Positions 19,391 through 29,980 are shown, counted from the stretch's first letter. The stretch is 64,000 nt of DNA from Sphingomonas flavescens (GCF_030866745.1 NZ_CP133016.1:1488001-1552000), one strand, 5' to 3'. Notes: a model not told the origin generated them from the letters alone. Translations and numbers: made by a program.

Positions 19391-21661
19391 CTAGCCGATG
19401 GTCACGTTGTGCTTGCGCGCCCAATCGGTCAGCGCCTTGCGCATGTCCTTGGGCGGCTTGGTGAGCAGGTGGCTCATCTTCGTGCGGATGGCGCCAGCAT
19501 CGAGCGACCGGATCATCGCCTTCAAGGGCCCGATCCCCGCCGGCGTGATCGAGAAATTCTGCGCCCCGATGCCAAACAGCGCCATTGCCTCGAGCGGCCG
19601 ACCAGCCATTTCGCCGCAGACACGGACGGTGACCCCGGCGGCATTGGCCTGATCGAGCACGCGCTTCAGGAAGCGAAAGATCGCGGGACTTAGCCAATCG
19701 TAGCGCTGGGCCAGTCGTGGATCGGAACGGTCGGCCGCGAATAAAAATTGGGTGAGGTCGTTCGTGCCGATCGACAGGAAGTCGACGCGCGGCAGCAGTA
19801 TATCGAGGGTTTCGGCGAGGCTCGGCACTTCGAGCATGGCACCAAACTCGATCTTCTTGGGCAGCTTGCGGTGGGCGTTCCGCGCCCATTCGACCTGCTC
19901 CTCGAACAGCGCCCGCGCTTCCTCATACTCCCACGGTTCGGAAATCATCGGGAACATGACGCGGAGAATCTTGCCGGCCGAGGCGTCGATAAGCGCGCGC
20001 GCCTGCGCCTTCATCAGCGTGGTCCGGTCGAGCGACAGGCGAATTGCGCGCCAGCCCATGGCCGGGTTTTCCGCCTGCTCGGATGTTTCGTCGATCAGGT
20101 ACGGCAGCACCTTGTCGCCGCCGATGTCCACGGTGCGGAACACGACCGGGCGGTCGCCCGCTTCATCGAGAACCTTTGTATACAGCCGCTGCTGGCGGTC
20201 GCGGCCCGGGAGCGTCGCGGAGACCAGGAACTGGAACTCGGTCCTGAAAAGGCCGATCCCATCCGCGCCCGTCATCCGGAGCGCGGCCGCGTCTTCCGCC
20301 AGACCGGCATTGACCATGACGCTTGCCTTGACCCCGTCGAGCGTCACGGCCGGCAGCGACTTAAGCGCTGCGAATTCGGCGCGCCGCTTCTGGCTCATCG
20401 TCATCCGCTGGTCGAAGCCGGTGGAAAGCTGGCGCGTCGGGCGAATGATCACGCTGCCGTTGTCGCCATCGACGAGGATCGTCTCCCCATCTTCGACGCT
20501 GTGACGGATGTCGTTCAGGCGCCCAATCACGGGCACGCCGATCGCCCGCGCCACGATTACCATGTGCGAGGTGAGCGAGCCTTCCTCAAGCAGCACGGCC
20601 TTCAGTCGGCGCCGGTCATATTCCAAGAGTTCGGCGGGCCCGAGGTTGCGCGCGATCAGCACGGCGTCCTGGGCAAGACCGGTTTGAGCAGCTGTCCCCA
20701 TGCGGCCCGACACGATCCGTAACAGACGGTTCGACAAGTCCTCGAGGTCATGCATCCGCTCTTTCAAAAGCGGATCATCGATTTCCTGCATACGTGCCCG
20801 CGTGCGCTGCTGGACGCGCTCGATCGCCGCCTCGGCCGTCAGTCCGCTGTCGATCGCGGTGTTGATCCGCCGCGACCAGCCCTCGTCGTAGGCGAACATG
20901 CGGTAGGTCTCGAGGATCTCCTGATGCTCGCCCGCGGTACCAAACTCGACGTCGCGGGCCATGTTGTCGATCTGCTCGCGCATCTTGCGGAACGCGCCGT
21001 AGACTCTGTCGCGCTCGGCCTCGGTGTCTTCGGCCACGGTGTGCTCGACAACAACGCGCGGCTCATGAAAGACAGCTTGTCCCTTGGCCATGCCCGCGAC
21101 CAGCTTGAGGCCGGACAGACGGAGCGGCCCGGCGCTGCGCAGCCGGCTTCGGCGGGCACCGTCGACCAGCCGCGCCGCGGCGATCATTTCCGACAGCACC
21201 ATGGCGACGGTCTGCAGCGCCTCGATCTCAATCTCGTCATACCGGCGCGGATCGGCATGCTGCACGGCAAGGACGCCGATCGGACTTTCGAGCCGAACGA
21301 TCGGCACGCCCGCGAAGCTGTGGAAGCTCTCCTCGCCAGTCTCAGGCTTGTAAGCGAACGCCGGATGCTCGGCCGCCTCGGCAAGGTTCAGCACGCGACC
21401 CTCGGCAGCGATGGTGCCGACGAGCCCCTCCCCCATGCTCAGCCGCGTGACGTGCACCGCTTCCTTGCGCAAACCGTGCGTGGCGAACAGTTCAAGCTTG
21501 TTGTCGCGGAGCAGGTAGATCGAGCAGACCTCGCTGCGCATGCTGGCCGCGATCAGGTTGACGACCTTGTCGAGCTTGGCCTGCGCACTGCCGCGCGCCC
21601 CCATGATGTCATGGAGCCCGGTCAGGATCTCCCGAGCGGAGGCAGCGGCGGAAAGCGGCAT
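19391..21661 (-). CDS. ptsP: Nitrogen PTS enzyme I, PtsP (phosphoenolpyruvate-protein phosphotransferase)
   Basis: A 756-residue enzyme that starts the nitrogen-related phosphotransfer relay (PtsP to NPr to EIIA-Ntr), a regulatory rather than sugar-importing system. An N-terminal GAF domain (about 15-165), as in NifA-like sensors, is followed by the enzyme I N-domain (180-320), the phosphohistidine domain with His366 in GSLTSHMVIVARAIG, and the PEP-binding TIM barrel (DGIGLFRTEFQFL, VFRTVDIGGDK, SIGTNDLTQF). Upstream lysC supports identity, since lysC-ptsP adjacency is common in alphaproteobacteria; here a PilZ gene and a nitronate monooxygenase gene lie between. Confidence 0.95.
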   Translation of the reverse strand: MPLSAAASAREILTGLHDIMGARGSAQAKLDKVVNLIAASMRSEVCSIYLLRDNKLELFATHGLRKEAVHVTRLSMGEGLVGTIAAEGRVLNLAEAAEHPAFAYKPETGEESFHSFAGVPIVRLESPIGVLAVQHADPRRYDEIEIEALQTVAMVLSEMIAAARLVDGARRSRLRSAGPLRLSGLKLVAGMAKGQAVFHEPRVVVEHTVAEDTEAERDRVYGAFRKMREQIDNMARDVEFGTAGEHQEILETYRMFAYDEGWSRRINTAIDSGLTAEAAIERVQQRTRARMQEIDDPLLKERMHDLEDLSNRLLRIVSGRMGTAAQTGLAQDAVLIARNLGPAELLEYDRRRLKAVLLEEGSLTSHMVIVARAIGVPVIGRLNDIRHSVEDGETILVDGDNGSVIIRPTRQLSTGFDQRMTMSQKRRAEFAALKSLPAVTLDGVKASVMVNAGLAEDAAALRMTGADGIGLFRTEFQFLVSATLPGRDRQQRLYTKVLDEAGDRPVVFRTVDIGGDKVLPYLIDETSEQAENPAMGWRAIRLSLDRTTLMKAQARALIDASAGKILRVMFPMISEPWEYEEARALFEEQVEWARNAHRKLPKKIEFGAMLEVPSLAETLDILLPRVDFLSIGTNDLTQFLFAADRSDPRLAQRYDWLSPAIFRFLKRVLDQANAAGVTVRVCGEMAGRPLEAMALFGIGAQNFSITPAGIGPLKAMIRSLDAGAIRTKMSHLLTKPPKDMRKALTDWARKHNVTIG

Positions 21662-21727
21662 GCCCGCGGCGCTATCAGATGGGGCGCGCGCCTGTCACGC
21701 GCCGATCACGTCAAACCTTAACGGCGC

Positions 21728-22060
21728 TCAATTGTAATAGCAGGCAATCGAGCTCCACGCGGCTTCCTTCTTGATCAGCGCAAGCAGGTCTTCGCCGAGC
21801 CGATCGTCGAAGTGAACGCCGCAACGCTTCTCGGTTCGCCATACAACCCGCGCAAAGGCCTCCTGCGTGCCAGCAACCATCAGCAGTTCCTCGCCGCTGT
21901 CGGGAAGATCCTTGGCTTCGAACCGCGCCCCCGTCGCCGACAGATCGGAGACGATCACCGAGCGCGAGCAACCCAGCGCAAGCGCGGATGCGGCCAACGC
22001 TACACCTTCGCGCGCCGCGGCGCGGCGGCATTTAGGCACTTCGATCGGTCCATCACGCAT
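21728..22060 (-). CDS. Small PilZ-domain protein
   Basis: A 110-residue protein that is essentially a single PilZ domain. The loop VSDLSATGARFEA matches the D/NxSxxG motif, and the final strand reads CGVHFDDRLG. The usual RxxxR motif at the N terminus is represented only by CRRAAAREGVAL, so cyclic di-GMP binding is possible but not assured. No catalytic domain is attached. It lies 67 bases upstream of ptsP on the same strand. Partner unknown. Confidence 0.78.
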   Translation of the reverse strand: MRDGPIEVPKCRRAAAREGVALAASALALGCSRSVIVSDLSATGARFEAKDLPDSGEELLMVAGTQEAFARVVWRTEKRCGVHFDDRLGEDLLALIKKEAAWSSIACYYN

Positions 22061-22151
22061 ACCAGCTCTCCCGATGGTTTGCGCATGGTCGTCTCACCAA
22101 GCGGCCGCGTAAGCAAAGGGCTGCGAAACGGCTGTGCCGCTCAGGGACGGA

Positions 22152-23210
22152 TTATCCCCGGCTCTCCAGTGCGGCGGCAGCCTCGTCGACCAGTTCCCGG
22201 ATAATTTCGGCGACCGGCTCCTCCCGAGTCACCATGCCAACCGACTGGCCGGCCATCACCGAGCCGCTCTCCACGTCGCCGTCAATGACTGCGCGGCGCA
22301 GTGCGCCGGCCCAATAATGCTCGATCTGGAGCTGGGCCTCAGCCATTTCGATGGCGCCCTCGTCGAGCTTGCCCGCAACTTCCCGCTGCTTGGCGGCAAA
22401 GTTCTCCATCTCGCGATTCTTCAGCGCGCGAACGGGGATCACCGGCAGGCGCGGGTCGATCTGCACCGAGGGGATGGCGTCGCGCGCCGAGGCGCGGATG
22501 AACGCGCGCTTGAAGTTGCCGTGGGCGATGCTCTCGGTGGCGCAGACGAAACGCGTGCCAAGCTGGACACCGACGGCACCCATTTCGAGGTAAGCCGCGA
22601 TCGCCTCGCCCCGGCCTATACCGCCGGCGACGAACACCGGAATGTCCTTGGCGACGACCGGCAGAATTTCCTGCGCCAAGACGGAGGTGGACACTGGTCC
22701 GATGTGGCCGCCGGCTTCCATGCCTTCGATGACCAGCGCATCGGCGCCCGAGCGGATCAGCTTTTTCGCCAGCGCGAGCGCGGGCGCGAAGCAGATCAGG
22801 CGCGCGCCACTCGACTTGATCCGCTCGATCGCGCCGCCGGGCGGAAGACCGCCCGCCAGTACGACATGGCCAACTTCATGCTTGGCACAAACGTCGATCA
22901 GTTCGCTGAGCTGCGGGTGCATGGTGATGAGATTGACGCCGAACGGCCGCGCGGTGCGCGCCCTGGTTTCGGCGATCTCGGTATCCAGCAGTCCGGGCGA
23001 CATTGCGCCGCAGGCGATCACGCCGAACCCGCCGGCGTTGGAGATTGCGGAGACGAGGTTTCGTTCGCTGACCCAGCTCATTGCACCGCCGAGAATCGCA
23101 TATTCGCAGCCGAGGAACTCGGTGCCGCGATGCATCAGCTCGCGAAGGCGCGCGTGACCGACCGATTGGTGGACGGCGCGCGGCTCGGCGATCAGCCCCT
23201 CGCCGCTCAC
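22152..23210 (-). CDS. Nitronate monooxygenase (2-nitropropane dioxygenase family)
   Basis: A 352-residue FMN-dependent TIM-barrel enzyme of the NMO/FabK-like group, which oxidises alkyl nitronates or acts as a flavin oxidoreductase. Family blocks: YAILGGAMSWVSE near residue 38, NAGGFGVIACGAM, GVNLITMHPQL, the GMEAGGHIGPVST phosphate-binding segment and VFVAGGIGRGEAI with LGTRFVCATES. Its ATG overlaps the lysC stop by four bases, so it is translationally coupled to aspartate kinase, which does not by itself suggest a metabolic link. Confidence 0.9.
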   Translation of the reverse strand: MSGEGLIAEPRAVHQSVGHARLRELMHRGTEFLGCEYAILGGAMSWVSERNLVSAISNAGGFGVIACGAMSPGLLDTEIAETRARTARPFGVNLITMHPQLSELIDVCAKHEVGHVVLAGGLPPGGAIERIKSSGARLICFAPALALAKKLIRSGADALVIEGMEAGGHIGPVSTSVLAQEILPVVAKDIPVFVAGGIGRGEAIAAYLEMGAVGVQLGTRFVCATESIAHGNFKRAFIRASARDAIPSVQIDPRLPVIPVRALKNREMENFAAKQREVAGKLDEGAIEMAEAQLQIEHYWAGALRRAVIDGDVESGSVMAGQSVGMVTREEPVAEIIRELVDEAAAALESRG

Positions 23211-24457
23211 GCGGCCTGCTCCGCGTCGAGCCCGAAGGCGCTGTGCAGAACGCGCACGGCAAGCTCGGTGTAGTCTTCAGGCAGCAGGACCGACACTTTG
23301 ATCTCCGAGGTCGAGATGGCGAGGATGTTGATGCCGCGCTCGGCGAGCGTATCGAACATCTTAGCTGCGATGCCGGCGTTGGAGCGCATGCCGATGCCGA
23401 CGGCACTGATCTTCACCACGTCGGTATCGGTCATGATCTGCTCGAAACCGATCGACTCCTTCGCCTTTTCGAGCTCGGCGACCGCGTGGGCCAGCGACGC
23501 CGTCGGGACGGTGAAGGTCAGCGTCGTCGCGGTTCCGCGGCCGGCGCCGCTCTGGACGATCATGTCGACGATGATGTTCGCCTGAGCCAGCGGCGCGAAG
23601 ATGGCGGCCACGGTCCCGGGGCGGTCAGGCAGGCCCGTCAGCGTTACCCGCGCCTCGTTCTTGTCATGGGCGATGCCCGTGATGAGTTGCTGTTCCATCT
23701 GATATTCCTCGATCTTGTCGTCGCCGACGATCAGCGTGCCAGGCTTTGCTTCGAAGGATGAGAGGACCTGCAGCGCCATGTTGTAGCGCATGGCGAGCCC
23801 CACCGAGCGGGTCTGCAGCACCTTGGCCCCGACCGAGGCCAGTTCCAGCATTTCCTCATAAGTAATGGCGTGGAGCTTGCGGGCGCGCGGGACGATGCGC
23901 GGGTCGGTGGTGAAGACGCCTTCGACGTCGGTGTAGATGTCGCAGCGGTCGGCCTTGGCCGCGACTGCCAGTGCTACGGCGGAGGTGTCAGACCCGCCGC
24001 GGCCGAGCGTCGCCACTTCGCCTTCGGCAGTGACGCCCTGAAAACCGGGTATCACGGCGATACCGCCGCTGGACAGAACGCCCTCGAGAATTTCGCTGTC
24101 GATGTGGTCGATCAGCGCAGAGCTGTGGCCCGAGGCCCGGATCGGCAGCTGCCAGCCCATGTAGGAGCGCGCGTTGGCACCCATGCCGGACAGGGTGATG
24201 GCGAGGAGGCCCGCCGTCACCTGTTCGCCGCTGGCGACGACCACGTCATATTCGCGCGGGTCGTAGAGCGGTGCCGCTTCCTTGCAGAGGTGGACCAGGC
24301 GGTCGGTCTCGCCAGCCATGGCGGAGACCACGACCGCGACTTCGTTGCCGCGGTCGGCTTCGGCCTTCACCAGGCCCGCGACGTGGCGGATGCGCTCGAT
24401 ACCGGCCATCGACGTGCCGCCGAACTTCATCACGATCCGTTGCTTGGCGCGGCTCAT
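23207..24457 (-). CDS. lysC: Aspartate kinase
   Basis: A 416-residue enzyme catalysing the first step of lysine, threonine and methionine synthesis (aspartate to aspartyl phosphate). The N-terminal kinase domain begins VMKFGGTSMAG and includes GRGGSDTSAVALA and the aspartate-binding FTTDPRIVPRA. Two C-terminal ACT domains (about 265-416, starting ITGIAHDKNEARVTLTGLP) point to feedback control by lysine and/or threonine. The start at 24457 (MSRAKQRI) is 11 bases after the lysA stop; a longer frame into lysA is rejected. The lysC-ptsP neighbourhood is conserved. Confidence 0.95.
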   Translation of the reverse strand: MSRAKQRIVMKFGGTSMAGIERIRHVAGLVKAEADRGNEVAVVVSAMAGETDRLVHLCKEAAPLYDPREYDVVVASGEQVTAGLLAITLSGMGANARSYMGWQLPIRASGHSSALIDHIDSEILEGVLSSGGIAVIPGFQGVTAEGEVATLGRGGSDTSAVALAVAAKADRCDIYTDVEGVFTTDPRIVPRARKLHAITYEEMLELASVGAKVLQTRSVGLAMRYNMALQVLSSFEAKPGTLIVGDDKIEEYQMEQQLITGIAHDKNEARVTLTGLPDRPGTVAAIFAPLAQANIIVDMIVQSGAGRGTATTLTFTVPTASLAHAVAELEKAKESIGFEQIMTDTDVVKISAVGIGMRSNAGIAAKMFDTLAERGINILAISTSEIKVSVLLPEDYTELAVRVLHSAFGLDAEQAA

Positions 24458-24468
24458 CGCGGCGGCTC

Positions 24469-25755
24469 TTAGCCCTTCGCGACCGCCGCGCAACCGGCGA
24501 GCCAGTCAGGCATAAGGTCGCCGGCGATCAGCTCCTCGACTTCGAGCCGTTTCCGAATGAGCGCCCAGCGGTCGCCGTCAACCAGCACTTCGGGCGTCAA
24601 CGCCCGCGTATTATAGGTCCCGGCCATGGCGGCGGCATAGGCACCTGCGGTGCGGAACACGACGAGGTCGTCGGGCGCGACGGCGTCCATGTCGCGGCCG
24701 GTCGCGAAGGTATCGCCTGTCTCGCAGACTGGGCCGACGACGTTCGACCGCTGCGTCGCCCCACGCGGCCGGACTGCCTCGATATTGTGCCAGGCATCGT
24801 AGAGCGTCGGCCGCATCAGGTCGTTCATGGCCGCATCGACGATGACGAAGGGATCGGTTGCGCCCGGCTTCACGCGGATCACGCGAGACAGCAGCACGCC
24901 GGCGTTCCCCACCATGAGCCGCCCGGGCTCAAACACCAGCCGCGCGTTCCAGTCGCGCGTGACGCGGCAGACCATGGCGCCATAATCGGCCGGGCTCGCG
25001 GGCGGTGGCTGGCTCGGATCATACGATACGCCCAGACCTCCGCCGAGGTCGGCGACCGTGATGTCGTGCCCGGCGGCGCGGAGCGCCGCGAGCAGCTCGC
25101 CGACGCGAGTGAAGGCGCGTTCCAGCGGTTGAAGGTCGGTCAGCTGACTGCCGATATGCACGGCGACGCCCTGCACCTTGAGCCCCGGTAGTGCCGCCGC
25201 GCGGGCATAAGCGGCTGGCGCATCGCTGATGGCGATCCCAAACTTGTTCTCGGCCGATCCGGTGGTGATTTTGGCGTGACCGCCGGCGGCCACATCCGGG
25301 TTCACGCGGAAGCCCATCGGCGCGATGCGGCCCATCTCGGCCGCGACTGCGGAAAGCATCTCCGCTTCCTCGAACGACTCGACGTTGAATTGGAACAGAC
25401 CGGTTTCCAACGCGAGACGCATCTCGTCGGCCGTCTTGCCGACGCCCGAGAAAACAATGCGATCAGCGGGCACGCCGGCCTTGATGGCGCGTCGATATTC
25501 GCCCCCTGACACAACGTCCGCGCCCAGTCCGGCGGCCGCAAACGTGGCGATCACGGCGCTGTTGGGATTGGCCTTCACGGCGTAGGCGATCAGGGGATCG
25601 GCGAGGTCCGACAGCGCTTCCTGCAGCGCCCGCGCCTGCCGCCGCATCGAGGCGGTCGAATAGACGTAGACCGGCGTACCCACCTCGGCGGCGATCGCCG
25701 TTAGCGCCACGCCTTCGCAGAACATCTCGCCGTCGCGAATTTCGAAATCATCCAT
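24469..25755 (-). CDS. lysA: Diaminopimelate decarboxylase
   Basis: A 428-residue PLP-dependent enzyme making lysine from meso-diaminopimelate. The cofactor lysine is Lys61 in YAVKANPN; other blocks are GLGADVVSGGEY, AVHIGSQL, LGGGLGVSY, FEPGRLMVGNAG and the dimer-interface cysteine in GPVCETGD. The start at 25755 (MDDFEIRDG) has GAAGGG just upstream. An open frame continuing another 150 codons upstream is the antisense of ubiG and is not coding. lysA and lysC are likely one transcript; in many relatives lysA instead follows argH. Confidence 0.95.
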   Translation of the reverse strand: MDDFEIRDGEMFCEGVALTAIAAEVGTPVYVYSTASMRRQARALQEALSDLADPLIAYAVKANPNSAVIATFAAAGLGADVVSGGEYRRAIKAGVPADRIVFSGVGKTADEMRLALETGLFQFNVESFEEAEMLSAVAAEMGRIAPMGFRVNPDVAAGGHAKITTGSAENKFGIAISDAPAAYARAAALPGLKVQGVAVHIGSQLTDLQPLERAFTRVGELLAALRAAGHDITVADLGGGLGVSYDPSQPPPASPADYGAMVCRVTRDWNARLVFEPGRLMVGNAGVLLSRVIRVKPGATDPFVIVDAAMNDLMRPTLYDAWHNIEAVRPRGATQRSNVVGPVCETGDTFATGRDMDAVAPDDLVVFRTAGAYAAAMAGTYNTRALTPEVLVDGDRWALIRKRLEVEELIAGDLMPDWLAGCAAVAKG

Positions 25756-25812
25756 CGCGCCCTTCACGCAGTGTCCCTTCCGCTTTGCAAGCGAAGAAGG
25801 CATGGGAGGCGC

Positions 25813-26526
25813 ATGAGCAGCATCGTCGATACCGAGGTTCGGCAGTTCTCCGCGCAGGCGGGGGATTGGTGGGATCCCAACGGGTCCGAGGCGATGCTGC
25901 ACAAGCTGAACCCGGTGCGCCTGAGATATGTGCGGGAGCAGATCGACCGGCACTGGCAGACGGACGAATGCTCGCGCCGACCGCTTGAGGGCAAGACCGC
26001 GCTTGATGTCGGTTGTGGCGCCGGGCTGCTGGCGGAGCCGCTGACCCGCCTCGGCGCGAAGGTCACCGCGCTCGATGCGTCGCCGGAGTTGATCGTCGCG
26101 GCGCGCGAGCATGCGGCAGCGGTGGGTCTGGACATCGACTATCGCGCGGGCGAGCTCGCCGCGCTCGACGGCAAGTTCGACCTTGTGACCTGCATGGAAG
26201 TCATCGAGCACGTCGCTGACCCCGCCGCCTTTGTCCGCGACCTCGCCGCGCGTCTCGCGCCCGGTGGGCTGCTGATCATGTCGACGCCCAACGCCACCGG
26301 CTGGTCAAAGCTGCTGACCATCACGCTGGCCGAAGGGCTCGGCCGGGTGCCGCGCGGAACGCATGACTTCGACAAGTTCATCCCACCGGAGCGCCTGAAG
26401 AGCATGCTAGCCGATGCGGGCCTGCAGTGCATCGACGTTGAAGGCATCGCCTTCTCGCCGACGCGCGGCCTTCATCTCAGCGAAGATTTACGGCTGAATT
26501 ACTTGCTAGCCGCCAGTCACGGCTGA
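25813..26526 (+). CDS. ubiG: Ubiquinone biosynthesis O-methyltransferase UbiG
   Basis: A 237-residue SAM-dependent methyltransferase performing both O-methylations in ubiquinone synthesis. SAM motif I is DVGCGAG at residues 65-71; the family-specific N terminus ends GDWWDPNGSEAMLHKLNPVRL, and post-motif blocks are VTCMEVIEHV and LAPGGLLIMSTPNATG, with TLAEGLGRVPRGTHDFDKF in the membrane-binding insertion. The start at 25813 follows GGGAGG; an upstream in-frame ATG lies in the lysA leader. It is divergent from lysA with 57 bases between starts. Coq7 of the same pathway is at 3.6 kb. Confidence 0.95.
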   Translation: MSSIVDTEVRQFSAQAGDWWDPNGSEAMLHKLNPVRLRYVREQIDRHWQTDECSRRPLEGKTALDVGCGAGLLAEPLTRLGAKVTALDASPELIVAAREHAAAVGLDIDYRAGELAALDGKFDLVTCMEVIEHVADPAAFVRDLAARLAPGGLLIMSTPNATGWSKLLTITLAEGLGRVPRGTHDFDKFIPPERLKSMLADAGLQCIDVEGIAFSPTRGLHLSEDLRLNYLLAASHG

Positions 26527-26565
26527 GACGCGTTCAACTCGGCTCGCGAAAATCACGCCCCGCGC

Positions 26566-26583
26566 TTAACCGCCATTAACCAT
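26566..26583 (+). promoter_or_regulatory. CtrA-like box upstream of mreB
   Basis: TTAA (26566-26569) and TTAACCAT (26576-26583) lie upstream of mreB. The second is a full CtrA half-site. The spacing between the TTAA cores is six bases, one short of the TTAA-N7-TTAA consensus used in Caulobacter and sphingomonads, so binding is only a possibility. Confidence 0.3.
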
Positions 26584-26593
26584 CTGGCTGAAT

Positions 26594-27892
<1,299 letters not shown>

Positions 27893-27973
27893 GACAAGCT
27901 CCTGTCGATTTGTGACGGCTTGCTCAACGAGTGGTTGCGGCGTTCCCCTCAATTAAATGTTGGTCATGCCCGT

Positions 27974-28645
27974 CTAGAAATCGACCTTGTCGTAGTGGCC
28001 GGGCGGGACGATTACTTCCATCCGCTCGGCCAGCAGCGGCCGGAAGCAGGGCCGCGACTTCATCACCGCGTACCAGTCCTTTGTCTGCTTGTGCCCGCGC
28101 CAGTCGAGCGCGCCGAGATAATCGATCACGCTGAGGTGAGCGGCTGCAGTGAAATCGGCGAGGCTTAGCCCGGGGCCCGCCAGCCAGCGACGGTGATCGA
28201 GCAGATAATCGAGGTAATCGAGATGCTCCGAGGCGGTGCGCATCGCCTCGCGCAGCACGCGGGTGTCAGGACTCTCGCGATTGACTAGCCGCTTGCGCAT
28301 GCGCTCGTTCATCAGCGGCTCGACCGCTTCTCGGTAGAGCTTGATGTCGAACCATTCCGTCATCCGCCGGATCTCGGCGCGGAAGGCGGCATTGCCGTGG
28401 ATCATCGGCATGCGGTCCACCGTCTCATCAAGATATTCGACGATCGGCTGCGATCCGATCAGCGTCACCGCCTGGTCGGGCTCGACCATGACTGGTGTTT
28501 CGCCGGCCGGGTTTAGATCGAGGAATTCGTCCCTCTTTTCCCAGGGATTCTCGCGGACGAGCTCATGCCCGACCCCCTTCTCGGCCAGCACGAGACGGAC
28601 CTTGCGCGAAAAGGGGCACAACGGGAACTGAAAGAGCTGCCACAT
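27974..28645 (-). CDS. Glutathione S-transferase family protein
   Basis: A 223-residue two-domain GST-like protein. The thioredoxin-fold N domain begins WQLFQFPLCPFSRKVRLVLAEKG, with Cys10-Pro-Phe-Ser13 at the position of the glutathione-activating residue, followed by NPAGETPVMV (cis-proline) and the SQPIVEYLDE segment (glutathione gamma-glutamyl binding). The C domain is helical with GPGLSLADFTAAAHL (N-capping box). The CPFS motif places it near beta/omega or glutaredoxin-like classes. Substrate is unknown. It stands between a small secreted gene and another secreted gene, all leftward. Confidence 0.88.
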   Translation of the reverse strand: MWQLFQFPLCPFSRKVRLVLAEKGVGHELVRENPWEKRDEFLDLNPAGETPVMVEPDQAVTLIGSQPIVEYLDETVDRMPMIHGNAAFRAEIRRMTEWFDIKLYREAVEPLMNERMRKRLVNRESPDTRVLREAMRTASEHLDYLDYLLDHRRWLAGPGLSLADFTAAAHLSVIDYLGALDWRGHKQTKDWYAVMKSRPCFRPLLAERMEVIVPPGHYDKVDF

Positions 28646-28679
28646 GACGTGGCTGCTTTAGCGGCTGGGCGCGGGGCGT

Positions 28680-29108
28680 CTAGCGGCGCGGATAAGTGGG
28701 ATCGGGCAGATTCGCGACCGCGCGTTCGATCGAGCGCTGCGCCTGATCGAGGCTGCGCATAACTTCGGGCAAGGCGCGGTTCACGGCCTGCGCACCCTGC
28801 TGAATCGTCGGTCCAACGGCCGCCAGCTTCCCGTGCAGATGCCGGTCAAAGTCGGGATCGTCGCGGCGGGCCATGTCGCGAACTGTCGTGGCCCTCTCCT
28901 GCGGCGTCGGTTCCCGCCCGTCGATGGCGGCGCGAACCTCACCCACGCGCATGCCCAGCACCGCGTCGGTGATGGCATCGAGAACTCCGGTCAGCCGCTG
29001 CGCACTCGCCGGATCGGTGAGCACCGGCGGCAGCTGCGGAGCGACCGGCTGCGCGGCGGCTGGAACCGCGATGATCAGGGTCGAAAGGGCGACGACGGTC
29101 TTACGCAT
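28680..29108 (-). CDS. Hypothetical secreted protein
   Basis: A 142-residue exported protein, MRKTVVALSTLIIAVPAAAQ then mature. The mature part is helical and charged, with TDPASAQRLTGVLDAITDAV, MRVGEVRAAIDGREPT and a DxR-rich middle, ending in an amphipathic helix (EVMRSLDQAQRSIERAVANL). No enzyme motif. The open frame extends far upstream into uppP, but the signal peptide fixes the start at 29108. Likely periplasmic. It lies 59 bases after uppP on the same strand. Confidence 0.68.
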   Translation of the reverse strand: MRKTVVALSTLIIAVPAAAQPVAPQLPPVLTDPASAQRLTGVLDAITDAVLGMRVGEVRAAIDGREPTPQERATTVRDMARRDDPDFDRHLHGKLAAVGPTIQQGAQAVNRALPEVMRSLDQAQRSIERAVANLPDPTYPRR

Positions 29109-29167
29109 GGCGAGCACCAGTAAGTGATTGAATTCACTGCTTAGCACGCAGCACCGCCGAAGAAAAT

Positions 29168-29980
29168 CTAGCGAATCGACAACCAGACGAGCGCGGCCGC
29201 ACCGGCGATGATGCGGTACCAGGCGAAGGGCGCGAAGCCGTGCCGCGAGATGTAGGCAACGAAGCCGCGGACGACGACGATCGCGACGATGAAGCTGACG
29301 ATGAAACCGACGGCAACGGCGGTGAAGCCGACGCCGCTTGCGCCTGAGAGCAAGGTGTCGTGGTGCTTGACCAGTTCTAGCGTGGTCGCGCCGACCATGG
29401 TCGGAATGGCGAGGAAGAAACTGAACTCCGCGGCGGTGCGCCGTTCGACCCCGAGCGACAGGCCGCCCATGATTGTCGCGCCCGATCGGCTGACGCCCGG
29501 AATCATCGCCAGGCACTGGACGAGCCCGACGCCGATCGCCGTCTTCAATGGCATTTCCGCGACGCCGATGATGTCGGTCCGCTTCACCATCTTCTCGATG
29601 ATCAGGATGGCGACGCCGCCGACGATCAGCGCGACCGCCACGATATGCGCATTGCCGAGCAACGCTTCGATCTTGTTGATCAGCAGGAAGCCGAGAATCG
29701 CGGACGGCATGAAGCCGATCAGGACGTTGCGCACGAAGCGCCACGACACCGCGTTGCCCTTCAGCATGCCCTCCAGCACTGCCCAGAAGGTCCGCCAGTA
29801 AAGGACGACGATCGCCAGGATCGCGCCGAGTTGGATAATCACGTTGAACGCCGCCCACTTCTCTGCGTCGAAACCAAGTAGTTCCGTGGCAAGGATCAGG
29901 TGGCCGGTAGAGGAGACCGGAAGGAATTCGGTGACGCCCTCGACGATGCCGAGGATGATTGCGATCAGCAAAATAGGCAT
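29168..29980 (-). CDS. uppP: Undecaprenyl-diphosphatase UppP (BacA)
   Basis: A 270-residue inner-membrane phosphatase that recycles undecaprenyl pyrophosphate to the monophosphate lipid carrier for peptidoglycan and other polymers. The two conserved motifs are present: GIVEGVTEFLPVSSTGHLIL (about 12-31, with catalytic glutamate and serine residues) and IPGVSRSGATIMGGL in the second half. Eight or so membrane helices. It gives basal bacitracin tolerance. Precedes a small secreted gene and follows the NDUFA9-like gene by 17 bases. Confidence 0.95.
   Translation of the reverse strand: MPILLIAIILGIVEGVTEFLPVSSTGHLILATELLGFDAEKWAAFNVIIQLGAILAIVVLYWRTFWAVLEGMLKGNAVSWRFVRNVLIGFMPSAILGFLLINKIEALLGNAHIVAVALIVGGVAILIIEKMVKRTDIIGVAEMPLKTAIGVGLVQCLAMIPGVSRSGATIMGGLSLGVERRTAAEFSFFLAIPTMVGATTLELVKHHDTLLSGASGVGFTAVAVGFIVSFIVAIVVVRGFVAYISRHGFAPFAWYRIIAGAAALVWLSIR

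Noticed and set aside
25756..26211. N-terminal extension of lysA
   Set aside because: It lies wholly inside ubiG antisense; a ribosome binding site and the family start are at 25755.
27893..27973. EcfG promoter before the glycine-zipper-like gene
   Set aside because: GTTCC and AACG occur in the right order on the plus strand, but the spacer is 12 bases, not 16-17.
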